This document shows, piece after piece, positions 13,201 through 25,500 of a stretch of DNA of 64,000 nt. Made by a program: the position numbers and the translations under genes. The notes below the pieces were generated by a model. The model was not told the DNA's origin, did not search any database, and saw only the letters and a program-made list of their open reading frames with translations. Position 1 is the stretch's first letter, and each line of letters opens with the position of its first letter. Origin of the DNA: Acanthosepion esculentum (taxonomy: Eukaryota; Mollusca; Cephalopoda; Sepiida; Sepiidae); contig OZ038517.1 in assembly GCA_964036315.1 (NCBI GenBank), positions 15,396,513 to 15,460,512 of the forward strand, written 5' to 3'.

Positions 13201-16200
13201 CTACTGTCTTCCTGATTACTCTTCTATTGTTCTCACACAATTTTCGCTTGTGGAACTCTCTTCCGGCTTCTTGCTTTCCAGTCAACTTTGATCTTCAAAA
13301 ATTGAAATGCAATGTCAATCGTTATCTACTGTCTTCCTGATTACTCTTCTATTGTTCTCACTCAATTTTCGCTTGTGGAACTCTCTTCCGGCATCTTGCA
13401 TTCCAGTCAACTTTGATCTTCAAAAATTGAAATGCAATGTCAATCGTTATCTACTGTCTTCCTGATTACTCTTCTATTGTTCTCACACAATTTTCGCTTG
13501 TGGAACTCTCTTCCGGCTTCTTGCTTTCCAGTCAACTTTGATCTTCAAAAATTGAAATGCAATGTCAATCGTTATCTACTGTCTTCCTGATTACTCTTCT
13601 ATTGTTCTCACTCAATTTTCGCTTGTGGAACTCTCTTCCGGCTTCTTGCTTTCCAGTCAACTTTGATCTTCAAAAATTGAAATGCAATGTCAATCGTTAT
13701 CTACTGTCTTCCTGATTACTCTTCTATTGTTCTCACTCAATTTTCGCTTGTGGAACTCTCTTCCGGCATCTTGCATTCCAGTCAACTTTGATCTTCAAAA
13801 ATTGAAATGCAATGTCAATCGTTATCTACTGTCTTCCTGATTACTCTTCTATTGTTCTCACACAATTTTCGCTTGTGGAACTCTCTTCCGGCTTCTTGCT
13901 TTCCAGTCAACTTTGATCTTCAAAAATTGAAATGCAATGTCAATCGTTATCTACTGTCTTCCTGATTACTCTTCTATTGTTCTCACTCAATTTTCGCTTG
14001 TGGAACTCTCTTCCGGCTTCTTGCTTTCCAGTCAACTTTGATCTTCAAAAATTGAAATGCAATGTCAATCGTTATCTACTGTCTTCCTGATTACTCTTCT
14101 ATTGTTCTCACTCAATTTTCGCTTGTGGAACTCTCTTCCGGCATCTTGCATTCCAGTCAACTTTGATCTTCAAAAATTGAAATGCAATGTCAATCGTTAT
14201 CTACTGTCTTCCTGATTACTCTTCTATTGTTCTCACACAATTTTCGCTTGTGGAACTCTCTTCCGGCTTCTTGCTTTCCAGTCAACTTTGATCTTCAAAA
14301 ATTGAAATGCAATGTCAATCGTTATCTACTGTCTTCCTGATTACTCTTCTATTGTTCTCACACAATTTTCGCTTGTGGAACTCTCTTCCGGCTTCTTGCT
14401 TTCCAGTCAACTTTGATCTTCAAAAATTGAAATGCAATGTCAATCGTTATCTACTATCTTCCTGATTACTCTTCTATTGTTCTCACTCAATTTTCGCTTG
14501 TGGAACTCTCTTCCGGCATCTTGCATTCCAGTCAACTTTGATCTTCAAAAATTGAAATGCAATGTCAATCGTTATCTACTGTCTTCCTGATTACTCTTCT
14601 ATTGTTCTCACACAATTTTCGCTTGTGGAACTCTCTTCCGGCTTCTTGCTTTCCAGTCAACTTTGATCTTCAAAAATTGAAATGCAATGTCAATCGTTAT
14701 CTACTGTCTTCCTGATTACTCTTCTATTGTTCTCACTCAATTTTCGCTTGTGGAACTCTCTTCCGGCTTCTTGCTTTCCAGTCAACTTTGATCTTCAAAA
14801 ATTGAAATGCAATGTCAATCGTTATCTACTGTCTTCCTGATTACTCTTCTATTGTTCTCACTCAATTTTCGCTTGTGGAACTCTCTTCCGGCATCTTGCA
14901 TTCCAGTCAACTTTGATCTTCAAAAATTGAAATGCAATGTCAATCGTTATCTACTGTCTTCCTGATTACTCTTCTATTGTTCTCACACAATTTTCGCTTG
15001 TGGAACTCTCTTCCGGCTTCTTGCTTTCCAGTCAACTTTGATCTTCAAAAATTGAAATGCAATGTCAATCGTTATCTACTGTCTTCCTGATTACTCTTCT
15101 ATTGTTCTCACTCAATTTTCGCTTGTGGAACTCTCTTCCGGCTTCTTGCTTTCCAGTCAACTTTGATCTTCAAAAATTGAAATGCAATGTCAATCGTTAT
15201 CTACTGTCTTCCTGATTACTCTTCTATTGTTCTCACTCAATTTTCGCTTGTGGAACTCTCTTCCGGCATCTTGCATTCCAGTCAACTTTGATCTTCAAAA
15301 ATTGAAATGCAATGTCAATCGTTATCTACTGTCTTCCTGATTACTCTTCTATTGTTCTCACACAATTTTCGCTTGTGGAACTCTCTTCCGGCTTCTTGCT
15401 TTCCAGTCAACTTTGATCTTCAAAAATTGAAATGCAATGTCAATCGTTATCTACTGTCTTCCTGATTACTCTTCTATTGTTCTCACTCAATTTTCACTTG
15501 TGGAACTCTCTTCCGGCTTCTTGCTTTCCAGTCAACATTGATCTTCAAAAATTGAAATGCAATGTCAATCGTTATCTACTGTCTTCCTGATTACTCTTCT
15601 ATTGTTCTCACTCAATTTTCGCTTGTGGAACTCTCTTCCGGCTTCTTGCTTTCCAGTCAACTTTGATCTTCAAAAATTGAAATGCAATGTCAATCGTTAT
15701 CTACTGTCTTCCTGATTACTCTTCTATTGTTCTCACTCAATTTTCCCTTGTGGAACTCTCTTCCGGCTTCTTGCTTTCCAGTCAACTTTGATCTTCAAAA
15801 ATTGAAATGCAATGTCAATCGTTATCTACTGTCTTCCTGATTACTCTTCTATTGTTCTCACACAATTTTCGCTTGTGGAACTCTCTTCCGGCTTCTTGCT
15901 TTCCAGTCAACTTTGATCTTCAAAAATTGAAATACAATGTCAATCGTTATCTACTGTCTTCCTGATTACTCTTCTATTGTTCTCACTCAATTTTTACTCG
16001 TGGAACTCTCTTCCGTCTTCTTGCTTTCCAGTCAACTTTGATCTTCAAAAATTGAAATGCAATGTCAATCGTTATCTACTGTCTTCCTGATTACTCTTCT
16101 ATTGTTCTCACTCAATTTTCCCTTGTGTAACTCTCTTCCGGCTTCTTGCTTTCCAGTCAACTTTGATCTTCAAAAATTGAAATGCAATGTCAATCGTTAT

Positions 16201-18583
16201 CTACTGTCTTCCTGATTACTCTTCTATTGTTCTCACTCAATTTTCCCTTGTGGAACTCTCTTCCGGCTTCTTGCTTTCCAGTCAACTTTGATCTTCAAAA
16301 ATTGAAATGCAATGTCAATTGTTATCTACTGTCTTCCTGATTACTCTTCTATTGTTCTCACTCAATTTTTACTCGTGGAACTCTCTTCCGTCTTCTTGCT
16401 TTCCAGTCAACTTTGATCTTCAAAAATTGAAATGCAATGTCAATCGTTATCTACTGTCTTCCTGATTACTCTTCTATTGTTCTCACTCAATTTTCGCTTG
16501 TGGAACTCTCTTCCGGCTTCTTGCTTTCCAGTCAACTTTGATCTTCAAAAATTGAAATGCAATGTCAATCGTTATCTACTGTCTTCCTGATTACTCTTCT
16601 ATTGTTCTCACTCAATTTTCCCTTGTGGAACTCTCTTCCGGCTTCTTGCTTTCCAGTCAACTTTGATCTTCAAAAATTGAAATGCAATGTCAATCGTTAT
16701 CTACTGTCTTCCTGATTACTCTTCTATTGTTCTCACTCAATTTTCGCTTGTGGAATTCTCTTCCGGCTTCTTGCTTTCCAGTCAACTTTGATCTTCAAAA
16801 ATTGAAATGCAATGTCAATCGTTATCTACTGTCTTCCTGATTACTCTTCTATTGTTCTCACTCAATTTTCGCTTGTGGAACTCTCTTCCGGCTTCTTGCT
16901 TTCCAGTCAACTTTGATCTTCAAAAATTGAAATGCAATGTCAATCGTTATCTACTGTCTTCCTGATTACTCTTCTATTGTTCTCACTCAATTTTCCCTTG
17001 TGGAACTCTCTTCCGGCTTCTTGCTTTCCAGTCAACTTTGATCTTCAAAAATTGAAATGCAATGTCAATCGTTATCTACTGTCTTCCTGATTACTCTTCT
17101 ATTGTTCTCACTCAATTTTCGCTTGTGGAACTCTCTTCCGGCTTCTTGCTTTCCAGTCAACTTTGATCTTCAAAAATTGAAATGCAATGTCAATCGTTAT
17201 CTACTGTCTTCCTGATTACTCTTCTATTGTTCTCACTCAATTTTCCCTTGTGGAACTCTCTTCCGGCTTCTTGCTTTCCAGTCAACTTTGATCTTCAAAA
17301 ATTGAAATGCAATGTCAATCGTTATCTACTGTCTTCCTGATTACTCTTCTATTGTTCTCACTCAATTTTTACTCGTGGAACTCTCTTCCGTCTTCTTGCT
17401 TTCCAGTCAACTTTGATCTTCAAAAATTGAAATGCAATGTCAATCGTTATCTACTGTCTTCCTGATTACTCTTCTATTGTTCTCACTCAATTTTCCCTTG
17501 TGGAACTCTCTTCCGGCTTCTTGCTTTCCAGTCAACTTTGATCTTCAAAAATTGAAATGCAATGTCAATCGTTATCTACTGTCTTCCTGATTACTCTTCT
17601 ATTGTTCTCACTCAATTTTCGCTTGTGGAACTCTCTTCCGGCTTCTTGCTTTCCAGTCAACTTTGATCTTCCAAAATTGAAATGCAATGTCAATCGTTAT
17701 CTACTGTCTTCCTGATTACTCTTCTATTGTTCTCACTCAATTTTCGCTTGTGGAACTCTCTTCCGGCTTCTTGCTTTCCAGTCAACTTTGATCTTCAAAA
17801 ATTGAAATGCAATGTCAATCGTTATCTACTGTCTTCCTGATTACTCTTCTATTGTTCTCACTCAATTTTCCCTTGTGGAACTCTCTTCCGGCTTCTTGCT
17901 TTCCACTCAACTTTGATCTTCAATAATTGAAATGCAATGTCAATCGTTATCTACTCTCTTCCTGATTACTCTTCTATTGTTCTCACTCAATTTTCGCTTG
18001 TGGAACTCTCTTCCGGCTTCTTGCTTTCCAGTCAACTTTGATCTTCAAAAATTGAAATGCAATGTCAATCGTTATCTACTGTCTTCCTGATTACTCTTCT
18101 ATTGTTCTCACTCAATTTTCGCTTGTGGAACTCTCTTCCGGCTTCTTGCTTTCCAGTCAACTTTGATCTTCAAAAATTGAAATGCAATGTCAATCGTTAT
18201 CTACGGTCTTCCTGATTACTCTTCTATTGTTCTCACTCAATTTTCGCTTGTGGAACTCTCTTCCGGCTTCTTGCTTTCCAGTCTACTTTGATCTTCAAAA
18301 ATTTAAATGCAATGTCAATCGTTATCTACTGTCTTCCTGATTACTCTTCTATTGTTCTCACTCAATTTTCGCCTGTGGAACTCTCTTCCGGCTTCTTGCT
18401 TTCCAGTCAACTTTGATCTTCAAAAATTTAAATGCAATGTCAATCGTTATCTACTCTCTTCCTGATTACTCTTCTATTGTTCTCACTCAATTTTCGCTTG
18501 TGGATCTCTCTTCCGGCTTCTTGCTTTCCAGTCAACTTTGATCATAAACATTTAAAGGCAATGTCAATCGTTATCTACTGAAG
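7238..18583 (+). repeat. 125-bp satellite array (~91 copies) derived from a LINE 3' coding end
   Basis: The unit is 125 bp. The marker GGAACTCTC recurs from 7250 to about 18502, and 90 periods give 125.0 bp allowing for two 1-bp insertions. One frame of a unit reads LWNSLPASCFPVNFDLQKL then KCNVNRYLLSS, the C-terminal signature of CR1/Jockey-like LINE reverse transcriptases. Because 125 is not divisible by 3, the frame shifts each unit, so there is no long protein. Most units differ by only a few bases, and shared variants form 3-unit (375 bp) higher-order repeats. The left edge abuts CTTT-rich sequence and the right edge ends in a degenerate unit. Other parts of the LINE are absent here. Confidence 0.95.
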
Positions 18584-18599
18584 AAGTAAAATAAAAAAT

Positions 18600-19190
18600 T
18601 GTGCAAAAAGAAGAAAATCCTGAATGAAGCATAAAAGTTCCCGAAAGGAAAGGGAATTAAAGATAGGAAGCCCCAAATGAAAGAAGACGTCTAGAAAGAG
18701 AGCGAAAAAAATAAATAAAACGAATCGATGAAGAAAGAAAGCAAGAAGAACTGAATTGACTGATTCTTTTTTTACGGATTACCCACCTTCTATGACTTTT
18801 TTTTTAAAGCCAGAACCTTTTCTTTTCAGAGTGTAAGAATTTGTTTTGAAAACAATAAAAGTTTTAATGATAAAAGTCTTACTACACGCAAATGTATATA
18901 TAAGGCTTACATTTTCCTATATTTATATCAGAGATAGACAGGTTGATTAATTATTTTTTACGGATTATCAGCCTTTTGCTGGTCATTTAAAGTCACTGAG
19001 TGTGAGACTTTTTTGAGATAATAATGATTTAGTGATACAAGTCCTACTATTTAATCCGTAGCTGGGGTGATAAGAGGTGGATTCATACACTTACCAATGG
19101 TATTTGCGCGTAAGTTAATATAACGAACCCAACAGGAATTGGAACTCGGCTCTCCGATTGACAATTCCGAGCCATTATCATTTACACCAT
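18600..19190. other. No gene seen
   Basis: AT-rich unique-looking sequence after the satellite, with an A-rich patch at 18585-18740. Nothing recognised. Confidence 0.5.
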
Positions 19191-19201
19191 CCGTATATCT
19201 A

Positions 19202-19268
19202 AGCATGCAGCACCTGGTATTCGCAAGCAGTCACCCATCTAGGTACTGACCAGGCTGGATGTTGCTTT
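19202..19268 (-). pseudogene. 5S rRNA-like relic (3' half)
   Basis: The minus strand reads AGCCTGGTCAGTACCTAGAT, GGGTGACTGC and GAATACCAGGTGCTGCA, colinear with the 3' half of animal 5S rRNA (GCCTGGTTAGTACTTGGATG, GGAGACCGCC, GAATACCGGGTGCTGTA). Roughly three quarters of positions match. The 5' half is missing and is replaced by LINE-like sequence. Not a functional rRNA gene. It may be a 5S-derived SINE head or a 5S pseudogene. Confidence 0.7.
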
Positions 19269-19423
19269 GTCATCTGTGTGGCGATTGTCCAGCATTCAAT
19301 GTTATATATTACATAGCTATGTAGCCTTTTTTTTTCTTGTTCCTAACTAAATTTTCTTGCTTCTTAATACTTTGCTTAGCTTTTGGAAAACAGCTTTTTC
19401 TATTTTAATGCGCCTTCGGAGTT

Positions 19424-19635
19424 GTGTGTAACATAGATCCGTCAACCGTCCGGTTCACACTTCTCTCCGTGAACAGTAGTAGAGGTTTATTCCTTGTTTC
19501 GTGTTTCGGATTGGGTTTCCGGTTCATTCTAATGTCTGCTTCAGCTCTATACCCCTAAAGCTTGTTCTTTTCTACGCTAATATAAGTCCACGCAGTAATC
19601 CTCTACTTTGAGTGGCTCTTGGGACATTTATAAGA
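19424..19635 (+). repeat. Dispersed repeat pair, copy 1
   Basis: Shares TCTACGCTAATATAAGTCCA, AGTAGAGGTTTATT and TTGTTTCGTGTTT with 21288-21485 in the same orientation, at roughly 80% identity. No open frame. Family not recognised. Confidence 0.8.
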
Positions 19636-20379
19636 ACGTAGTTAAATCTCTGTAATTGCTTGATTTTGACGTCCCCAATTCGTGGCTAGAATCGCTATCG
19701 GACAGGTGTTTTGGGTAAAACATAATTACATACCCCAGCTTCAATAACTATTGAATATAAAGAAATATTTATAATTTGCTGGAAAAAAAATATTTGTTTG
19801 TTGGTGTTTGATATAATCAGAAAAGCTTTTTGTCATGGCCCATTGCCGGTTGTGTGGTATTCATCGCAAGAAAAGGTGACACCTGCCAGCATTCGTATAA
19901 TCGTTTGCATACACCTGCTCTTCTGAGACAAGTAGGGGGAAAAGATTTACAAAGGGACCTGAATAGACATGTGTGTACGCAGGAACCCGAAGTAATGCAT
20001 ACGTCTAAATCTTCCAGGAAAAAAAAAAAGAAAACGAAAAAGTATGTGCTTATATAAAAATTCAGGGCAAAGAAAAAGAAAAAAGAAATCAAGACAAAAA
20101 AAAAAAACTTCGGGAGAGAGAGACGGTTTTCTCATTCAAGCCAAACGCACCAGGCAAACTTGAATTTTCTTTAGCGAAAAAAACAAGGAACAAAAACCTG
20201 TCAGAAAACAGAAATGTATATACTAGCTAGCAGACCTCAGGTTGAAGATTAAGGGTAGCGACAATACAACAAAGTACAATAACTTTGCTACAGAAATGAA
20301 GACACACGAGATAACATTCTACATGCTTGCAATCACCTTAAAACCATTAGAATCAACATTGTGCCAATACTGTTTAAAA

Positions 20380-21265
20380 CACATAATCTATATACATATA
20401 TATAAAAACATAGGATGTCTGTATGTCGGTGTGTGTCTCTTTGTGTGATACGTTTTCACTCGAGATCCATCCAACTGATTTTGACCAAGCTTGGCATATA
20501 CATTGTACAATGTAAGAGATGGGTTCTTAGCGTACAAAAATCGATAATATTTAAAAATCAAAAAAGCCGATCAAAAATCGATAAATTCAACGTTTTTTTT
20601 TTCCTCCGATTTCGTTCAAACTCGGTATGACGAGCTCACCGATACCTGCTTTTTTTTATTTCTACCCACTGTGTTTAGCGAAAAAACCGCTAAAACAAAA
20701 AGTCGATTTCAACACAAATTTTAAACTAAAAACTCCCTCAATTTTCAAGCAATCTAATACAAACTTCACTCAATTGTAGCCAACAATAAGTTGATTGCTT
20801 TATAGTCATTTAACTTGATAACTGAGTTCACCCATATAGCGAAAACCCTCGTAAATAGCGAAAAATGGCGATTTTTACTGGTTTCTTATTTTTCATTGAT
20901 CTTTCAACCAATTTCCATCATACTTAACAATTGCTTTATAAATGTATCCTCTTTTAAATCCCTGGTAGCAGACTGACGAATTGAATTTTAAAAAATACAA
21001 AATAATTGTGATCTGAAGTGGGTCTTCATGTTGCCTGTTTTTCCCTCTCATATCCTCGGATAACTTCGATTGAATAAATATAGACTACTTCTGTTTTATA
21101 TCAGTAACTGCATTAATTCAAAATGTTTTTTTAACGAAAGTACTTTAAAGTAATTGTAGAAGATAGACACTGTTACATCTAAACATGATGCTGTTTTTGC
21201 TCCATTCTAATTGAACGCTTTTTCTGATCAACCAGTTGGGTATAGCTGCTAGTGTATATAATATT
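20380..21265 (+). mobile_element. Possible Helitron-like or other non-autonomous element
   Basis: Starts with TAGGATGTCTGTATGTCGGT, then TCCAACTGATTTTGACCAAG, a motif common near one end of widespread invertebrate elements. Ends near TATAGCTGCTAGTGTATATA. No coding sequence. The 23427 site carries the reverse complement of such an end (CTAGCAGCATGGCCCGGCGT). Family assignment is a guess. Confidence 0.35.
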
Positions 21266-21287
21266 TCTATACGTACATTATATATAG

Positions 21288-21485
21288 GTTCGTCTACCAT
21301 CCGGCTCACACTCCTCTCCGTTCTTATGAACAGAAGTAGAGGTTTATTGTTTCGTGTTTAGAATTGGGTTTGCGGTTCCCTCTAAAGTCTACTTCAGTTC
21401 TATACTCCTAAAGCAGCTTCTTTTCTACGCTAATATAAGTCCACATAGTAAACCTCTACCTGGAGTGCTCTTGAGCCTTGTATTG
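21288..21485 (+). repeat. Dispersed repeat pair, copy 2
   Basis: Second copy of the repeat at 19424-19635, with CGTCTACCATCCGGCTCACA at its left and CTCTACCTGGAGTGCTCTTG at its right. It starts next to a TATATAGG run. Confidence 0.8.
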
Positions 21486-21559
21486 GATGAAAACAGAAGT
21501 AAAACGCACCAGGCAAAAAAAGTACATATAATGAATATAATATTTATATAGGTACATTA

Positions 21560-22075
21560 TATATGTTCGAAAATTTGTTACAGTCGGTGGTGGTAGTGGG
21601 GACAAGATCCCGCTATTTATAAAATGCTTCCGTCGTATGCCTGTGAAAACTAAATCCAGCTACAAGACGGAGACTGGGTAAAGGCGGACAAATGGCGCCT
21701 CATAATCAGCTGCAACGAGTTGATGGAGCTCAACACCCCAGGTTGTCACTGATTTAAAACCTCCACGGCGTTGTGGTCATATCTACACACGTAAAAGTCT
21801 TTGGAAGTAAATCTAGACAGAAAACCCCGAAGGGGGTTGGCTGTCAACGGTAACAACTTTCCGGTAACTGCTGCAACCAAGCCGGTCCCTGTATTCCTTT
21901 GGATCTTGTCGGTGCGACAGAGAGTTGGGGGCTGGTAGTCTGGACAGTGCAAGGTCTCCATGTACCATCGCCCAGGCCTGCGCTCTGCGCCTTGGAGAGA
22001 TCACCCCAGCCTCACCACCAAAAGACTGAATTTTCACCAAATAGGGTAATATCTTTGTCTTGCGAGATAAACGAA
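21560..22075. other. GC-richer unassigned segment
   Basis: About 500 bp with higher GC than its surroundings and short open frames on both strands (for example TGTGGTCATATCTACACACG, then GGTCTCCATGTACCATCGCC). It looks like a piece of a dispersed element, but no family was recognised and no exon signals with coding support were found. Confidence 0.4.
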
Positions 22076-22091
22076 TGCCTATAATATTGTA

Positions 22092-22507
22092 CAGTGTTTT
22101 GCGTATAATACGAGAAATTTTGAATGTAAATTAATGGAAAAAGAGGGTCGTATTATACACAATTAGATGTTTTCGGGAAGTTTTATTCAGCTTAATAAGC
22201 CTCTTATTTGAAACATCATGATTGCAAATACACACAGTACAATAAATATTAAAGTACAAGTTAAGCAGGTGTTGTTAAGAATTAATTACAAAGGTATCGT
22301 GAAAAATTAAATATTCTAGTGTAATATTTATACTATATTTAGATTTTATAGATAATATAGTACAACTATTCAAAACCAATATTGACATAAGGATTCCTGT
22401 ATTTCGGCGTCGTGTTATACTCAAAGATACAATTTATGGCCTATTTTTAACTTCAGAAAAACAGCGGCGTATTTTCCGTAAGTCGGATTATACACGAAAA
22501 ATACGAT
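22092..22507. mobile_element. Possible non-autonomous DNA transposon with GTATAATACG ends
   Basis: The left end CAGTGTTTTGCGTATAATACG (22092) and right end CGGATTATACACGAAAAATACG (to about 22507) are imperfect inverted repeats. Inner copies of the same motif occur at 22152 and 22412. No coding sequence. Superfamily not assigned. Confidence 0.5.
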
Positions 22508-23354
22508 ATGAATATGATATTCGAGAAAGTGTTATATTTTTCACACCATGGCAGAGCAGGGGGGTCTGCAGGGATACTGAGGAAGGTGCTGCTAATTTGA
22601 GAAGATTTGTACGTGTTCAATCCCACTGATAACCGCCAGACATCTGGCGTGAATATGTAATGGCTTAGCATGTAAGAATAATTAGCGTACTACCTGTAAA
22701 AATGACAAGCTCATTTTCACCTGATTCGGCACGTCTGTTTAAAAGTAGTGTAAATATACACTCTGTTCTGGATTCAAATGTATTTCCCAGCCCGATGACA
22801 AAAATCATAATATACACTACAAGGAAAAGGTTTCTTAAAACACAACACCTTAAAATGGTATTTTTTTTAAAGTAAAAGATAAAATTTCAGTAACTACACT
22901 GTATTTTTTTTATTAAAAAAAAAGCACTTAAGTATAAAACATTATCATACAACAGCACCATATTTCGTTTACATCAATAAAACCACAACCTGCCGTGATT
23001 ACTGCTTTACAAATCTATGGTATTTTTTCCAACCGTTTCTGAAATAAGTAGATTACACCTTTCCAAACATGGATTCTCTCATGTCATACCACGCGAGAGA
23101 ACGAAATATTAACGACAAAAGCATGTCTAGATGCAATGCAATGTGTTTTGATTAAGTCCGGGGCTGATGATAGCCACGTACAGAACAGAAATAGACTATT
23201 ATCTATGTTGAGGTAATTTTCGTTTTTTTTTTCTTTCTGTAAAAGTACCTATGCTCTGTTATAAAAAATACACTGAGTCGTCTGTTGATCAGTTTCAATA
23301 ATTAATATTACTAGGATCTATCTGCATTATATACCAACGGATCGATTACTTGTA

Positions 23355-23355
<1 letters not shown>

Positions 23356-23427
<72 letters not shown>
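23356..23427. repeat. (TATC)n(TA)n microsatellite
   Basis: Seven TATC units followed by about 40 bp of TA, ending at the CTAGCAGCATGG terminus. Confidence 0.97.
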
Positions 23428-23428
<1 letters not shown>

Positions 23429-23465
23429 TAGCAGCATGGCCCGGCGTTGCCCGTGCTTGATTAAA
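23428..23465 (-). mobile_element. CGGGCAACGCCGGG...CTAGT element terminus
   Basis: On the minus strand: CACGGGCAACGCCGGGCCAT, GCTGCTAGTATATA. GC-rich hairpin-like sequence shortly before CTAGT resembles Helitron-type 3' ends, but similar ends occur in several repeats. It abuts (TATC)n and (TA)n. Confidence 0.4.
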
Positions 23466-24065
23466 AAATCGTACGGCTCATACAGCAATCACAATCACTT
23501 GACTTAAAATATTTTTGCCCTTCCTTGCCTTTAAAGGAGTGCCCTTTGCAGTGCTGATGTTGCTACATACCTTACTTCTTGCCTATCTTACACTGCGAAT
23601 TTTTTCTAAGTTATGTACTAAACATTAAATCTTTTTACGAAAAAAGAACTAAACAAAATGAACACAAAACGATCAGCTTTAAAAAAGGACTCGTATCTGG
23701 AAAAACCGAATGAAAAAAGAATGTTAACAACAAATACTTTTTCACATCCAAACCAGTTCTGCGGAATCAGAATCAACGTTGAGATTAAGCAAGCGAATGA
23801 GCCAATTGGAGTAAAGTGTCATGCAGATTTAAATTTTTCCCACTTGTGACGAATGCAGCCATCGATTTTTTTTGCAGGTTAGCATGCTAGTTAACATTCG
23901 TGTCAGTCAGCTGTTGGCTCTCACGCTGGCTAATAGAATCTTCCTGCCTATTCGTGGCAGCCAGCTATGGTCTCTCACTCTGGCCAGTAGAAAATGGCCG
24001 CAAACTACATGAAAACTGCCGTAGAAGCATGAAAAAATCGATTATTTCCACTATCGATGGTAGTT

Positions 24066-24945
24066 GGGAAATAGTCCGAATAATGTAAATAGTGTACATA
24101 ATACCTCATCTCAGAAATATAGACAAATAGTGAAAGGCCGAAACGTTGTAATAAATGTGGCAACAAAGATGGGGACAATAGTCCGAATAATGTAAATAAT
24201 GTACATAATACCTCATTACAGAAATATAGACAGATACTGAAGGGCCGAAACCTTGTGATAAATATGGCGACAAAGATGAGGACAATAGTCCGAATAATGT
24301 AAACAGTGTACATACCTCATCTCAGAAATATAGACAGATACTGAAGTGCCGAAACGTTGTAATAAATATGGCGACAAAGATGAGGAGAATAGTCTGAATA
24401 ATGTAAATAGTGTACATAATACCTCATCTCAGAAATATAGACAGATACTGAAGTGCCGAAACGTTGTAATAAATATGGCGACAAAGATGAGGAGAATAGT
24501 CTGAATAATGTAAATAGTGTACATAATACCTCATCTCAGAAATATGGACTGATACTGAAGTGCCGAAACGTTGTAATAAATATGGCGACAAAGATGAGGA
24601 GAATAGTCTGAATAATGTAAATAGTGTACATAATATCTCATCTCAGAAATATGGACTGATACTGAAGGGCCAAAACGTTGTAATAAATATGGCGACAAAG
24701 ATGAGGAGAATAGTCTGAATAATGTAAATAGTGTACATAATACCTCATCTCAGAAATATAGACAGATACTGAAGTGCCGAAACGTTGTAATAAATATGGC
24801 GACAAAGATGAGGAGAATAGTCTGAATAATGTAAATAGTGTACATAATACCTCATCTCAGAAATATAGACAGATACTGAAGTGCCGAAACGTTGTAATAA
24901 ATATGGCGACAAAGATGAGGACAATAGTCCGAATAATGTAAATAA
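24066..24945 (+). repeat. 107-bp tandem array (~8 copies), amplified tail of SINE family A
   Basis: The period is 107 bp (TGTACATAAT at 24411, 24518 and 24625). Each unit contains GCCGAAACGTTGTAATAAAT, then GGCGACAAAGATGAGGA, then CTCATCTCAGAAATATAGAC. The same segment is the 3' tail of the tRNA-headed elements at 4.1, 42.6 and 47.2 kb, where it occurs once or twice. No tRNA-like head is present here. Confidence 0.93.
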
Positions 24946-25500
24946 TTCGGCTTAAATTTAATTATTTCAGAAACAGTTGTTTTTTTTTGCGGTAAGTTTC
25001 TTTTAAAACATAGTCATTTTCGCAATCAGGAATTTATTCGGTGCTACTTAAATAGATTGGACCAACATAAAAAAAAATTAGACTCGTCTAGCATAAATAT
25101 AGACTGGTTCAACATAAAAAAATAGATAAAAATTAGATTGGTCCAACATGAAAATTAAATTGGTCAAAGATGAAAATTAGACTGGCCCAACATAAAAATC
25201 TAGAGAAGATTTTGGAGAGTGCGGGTTCGTTAGATCTTCCTTTAGAAACTTGTCAAAATCTAAAAATATAGATTTTTTTATTATTTTATATGGGGGTTCT
25301 GTTTATAATATCGATACAGTGTCAAATCAATCCCTGACTTTTACGAAGTTAATGTATTAATTCAATTAGCTGTTATTTACAAATGTCAAGCTTGAATATG
25401 AGCTAGCATCATTTATTTCAACATATCTTTTACATAGATTTATTTTATATGAAATATAATTGTGGCACAGGGCCCCAAAAGGGCGTGAATATGTTGAGGA

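Noticed and set aside
7238..18583. CRISPR array
   Set aside because: The whole 125-bp unit repeats without unique spacers, and the genome is eukaryotic.
19202..19268. Functional 5S rRNA gene
   Set aside because: Only the 3' half aligns, with many substitutions and no 5' half.
21746..22084. Overlapping short frames at 21.7-22.1 kb as a gene
   Set aside because: Short, on both strands, no recognised motif and no supported splice sites. More likely part of a dispersed element.
22453..22671. Minus-strand 72-codon frame as a missing CEP192-like exon
   Set aside because: No ASH-type pattern, it overlaps the inverted end of a putative transposon, and no acceptor/donor pair gives the needed phase 0.
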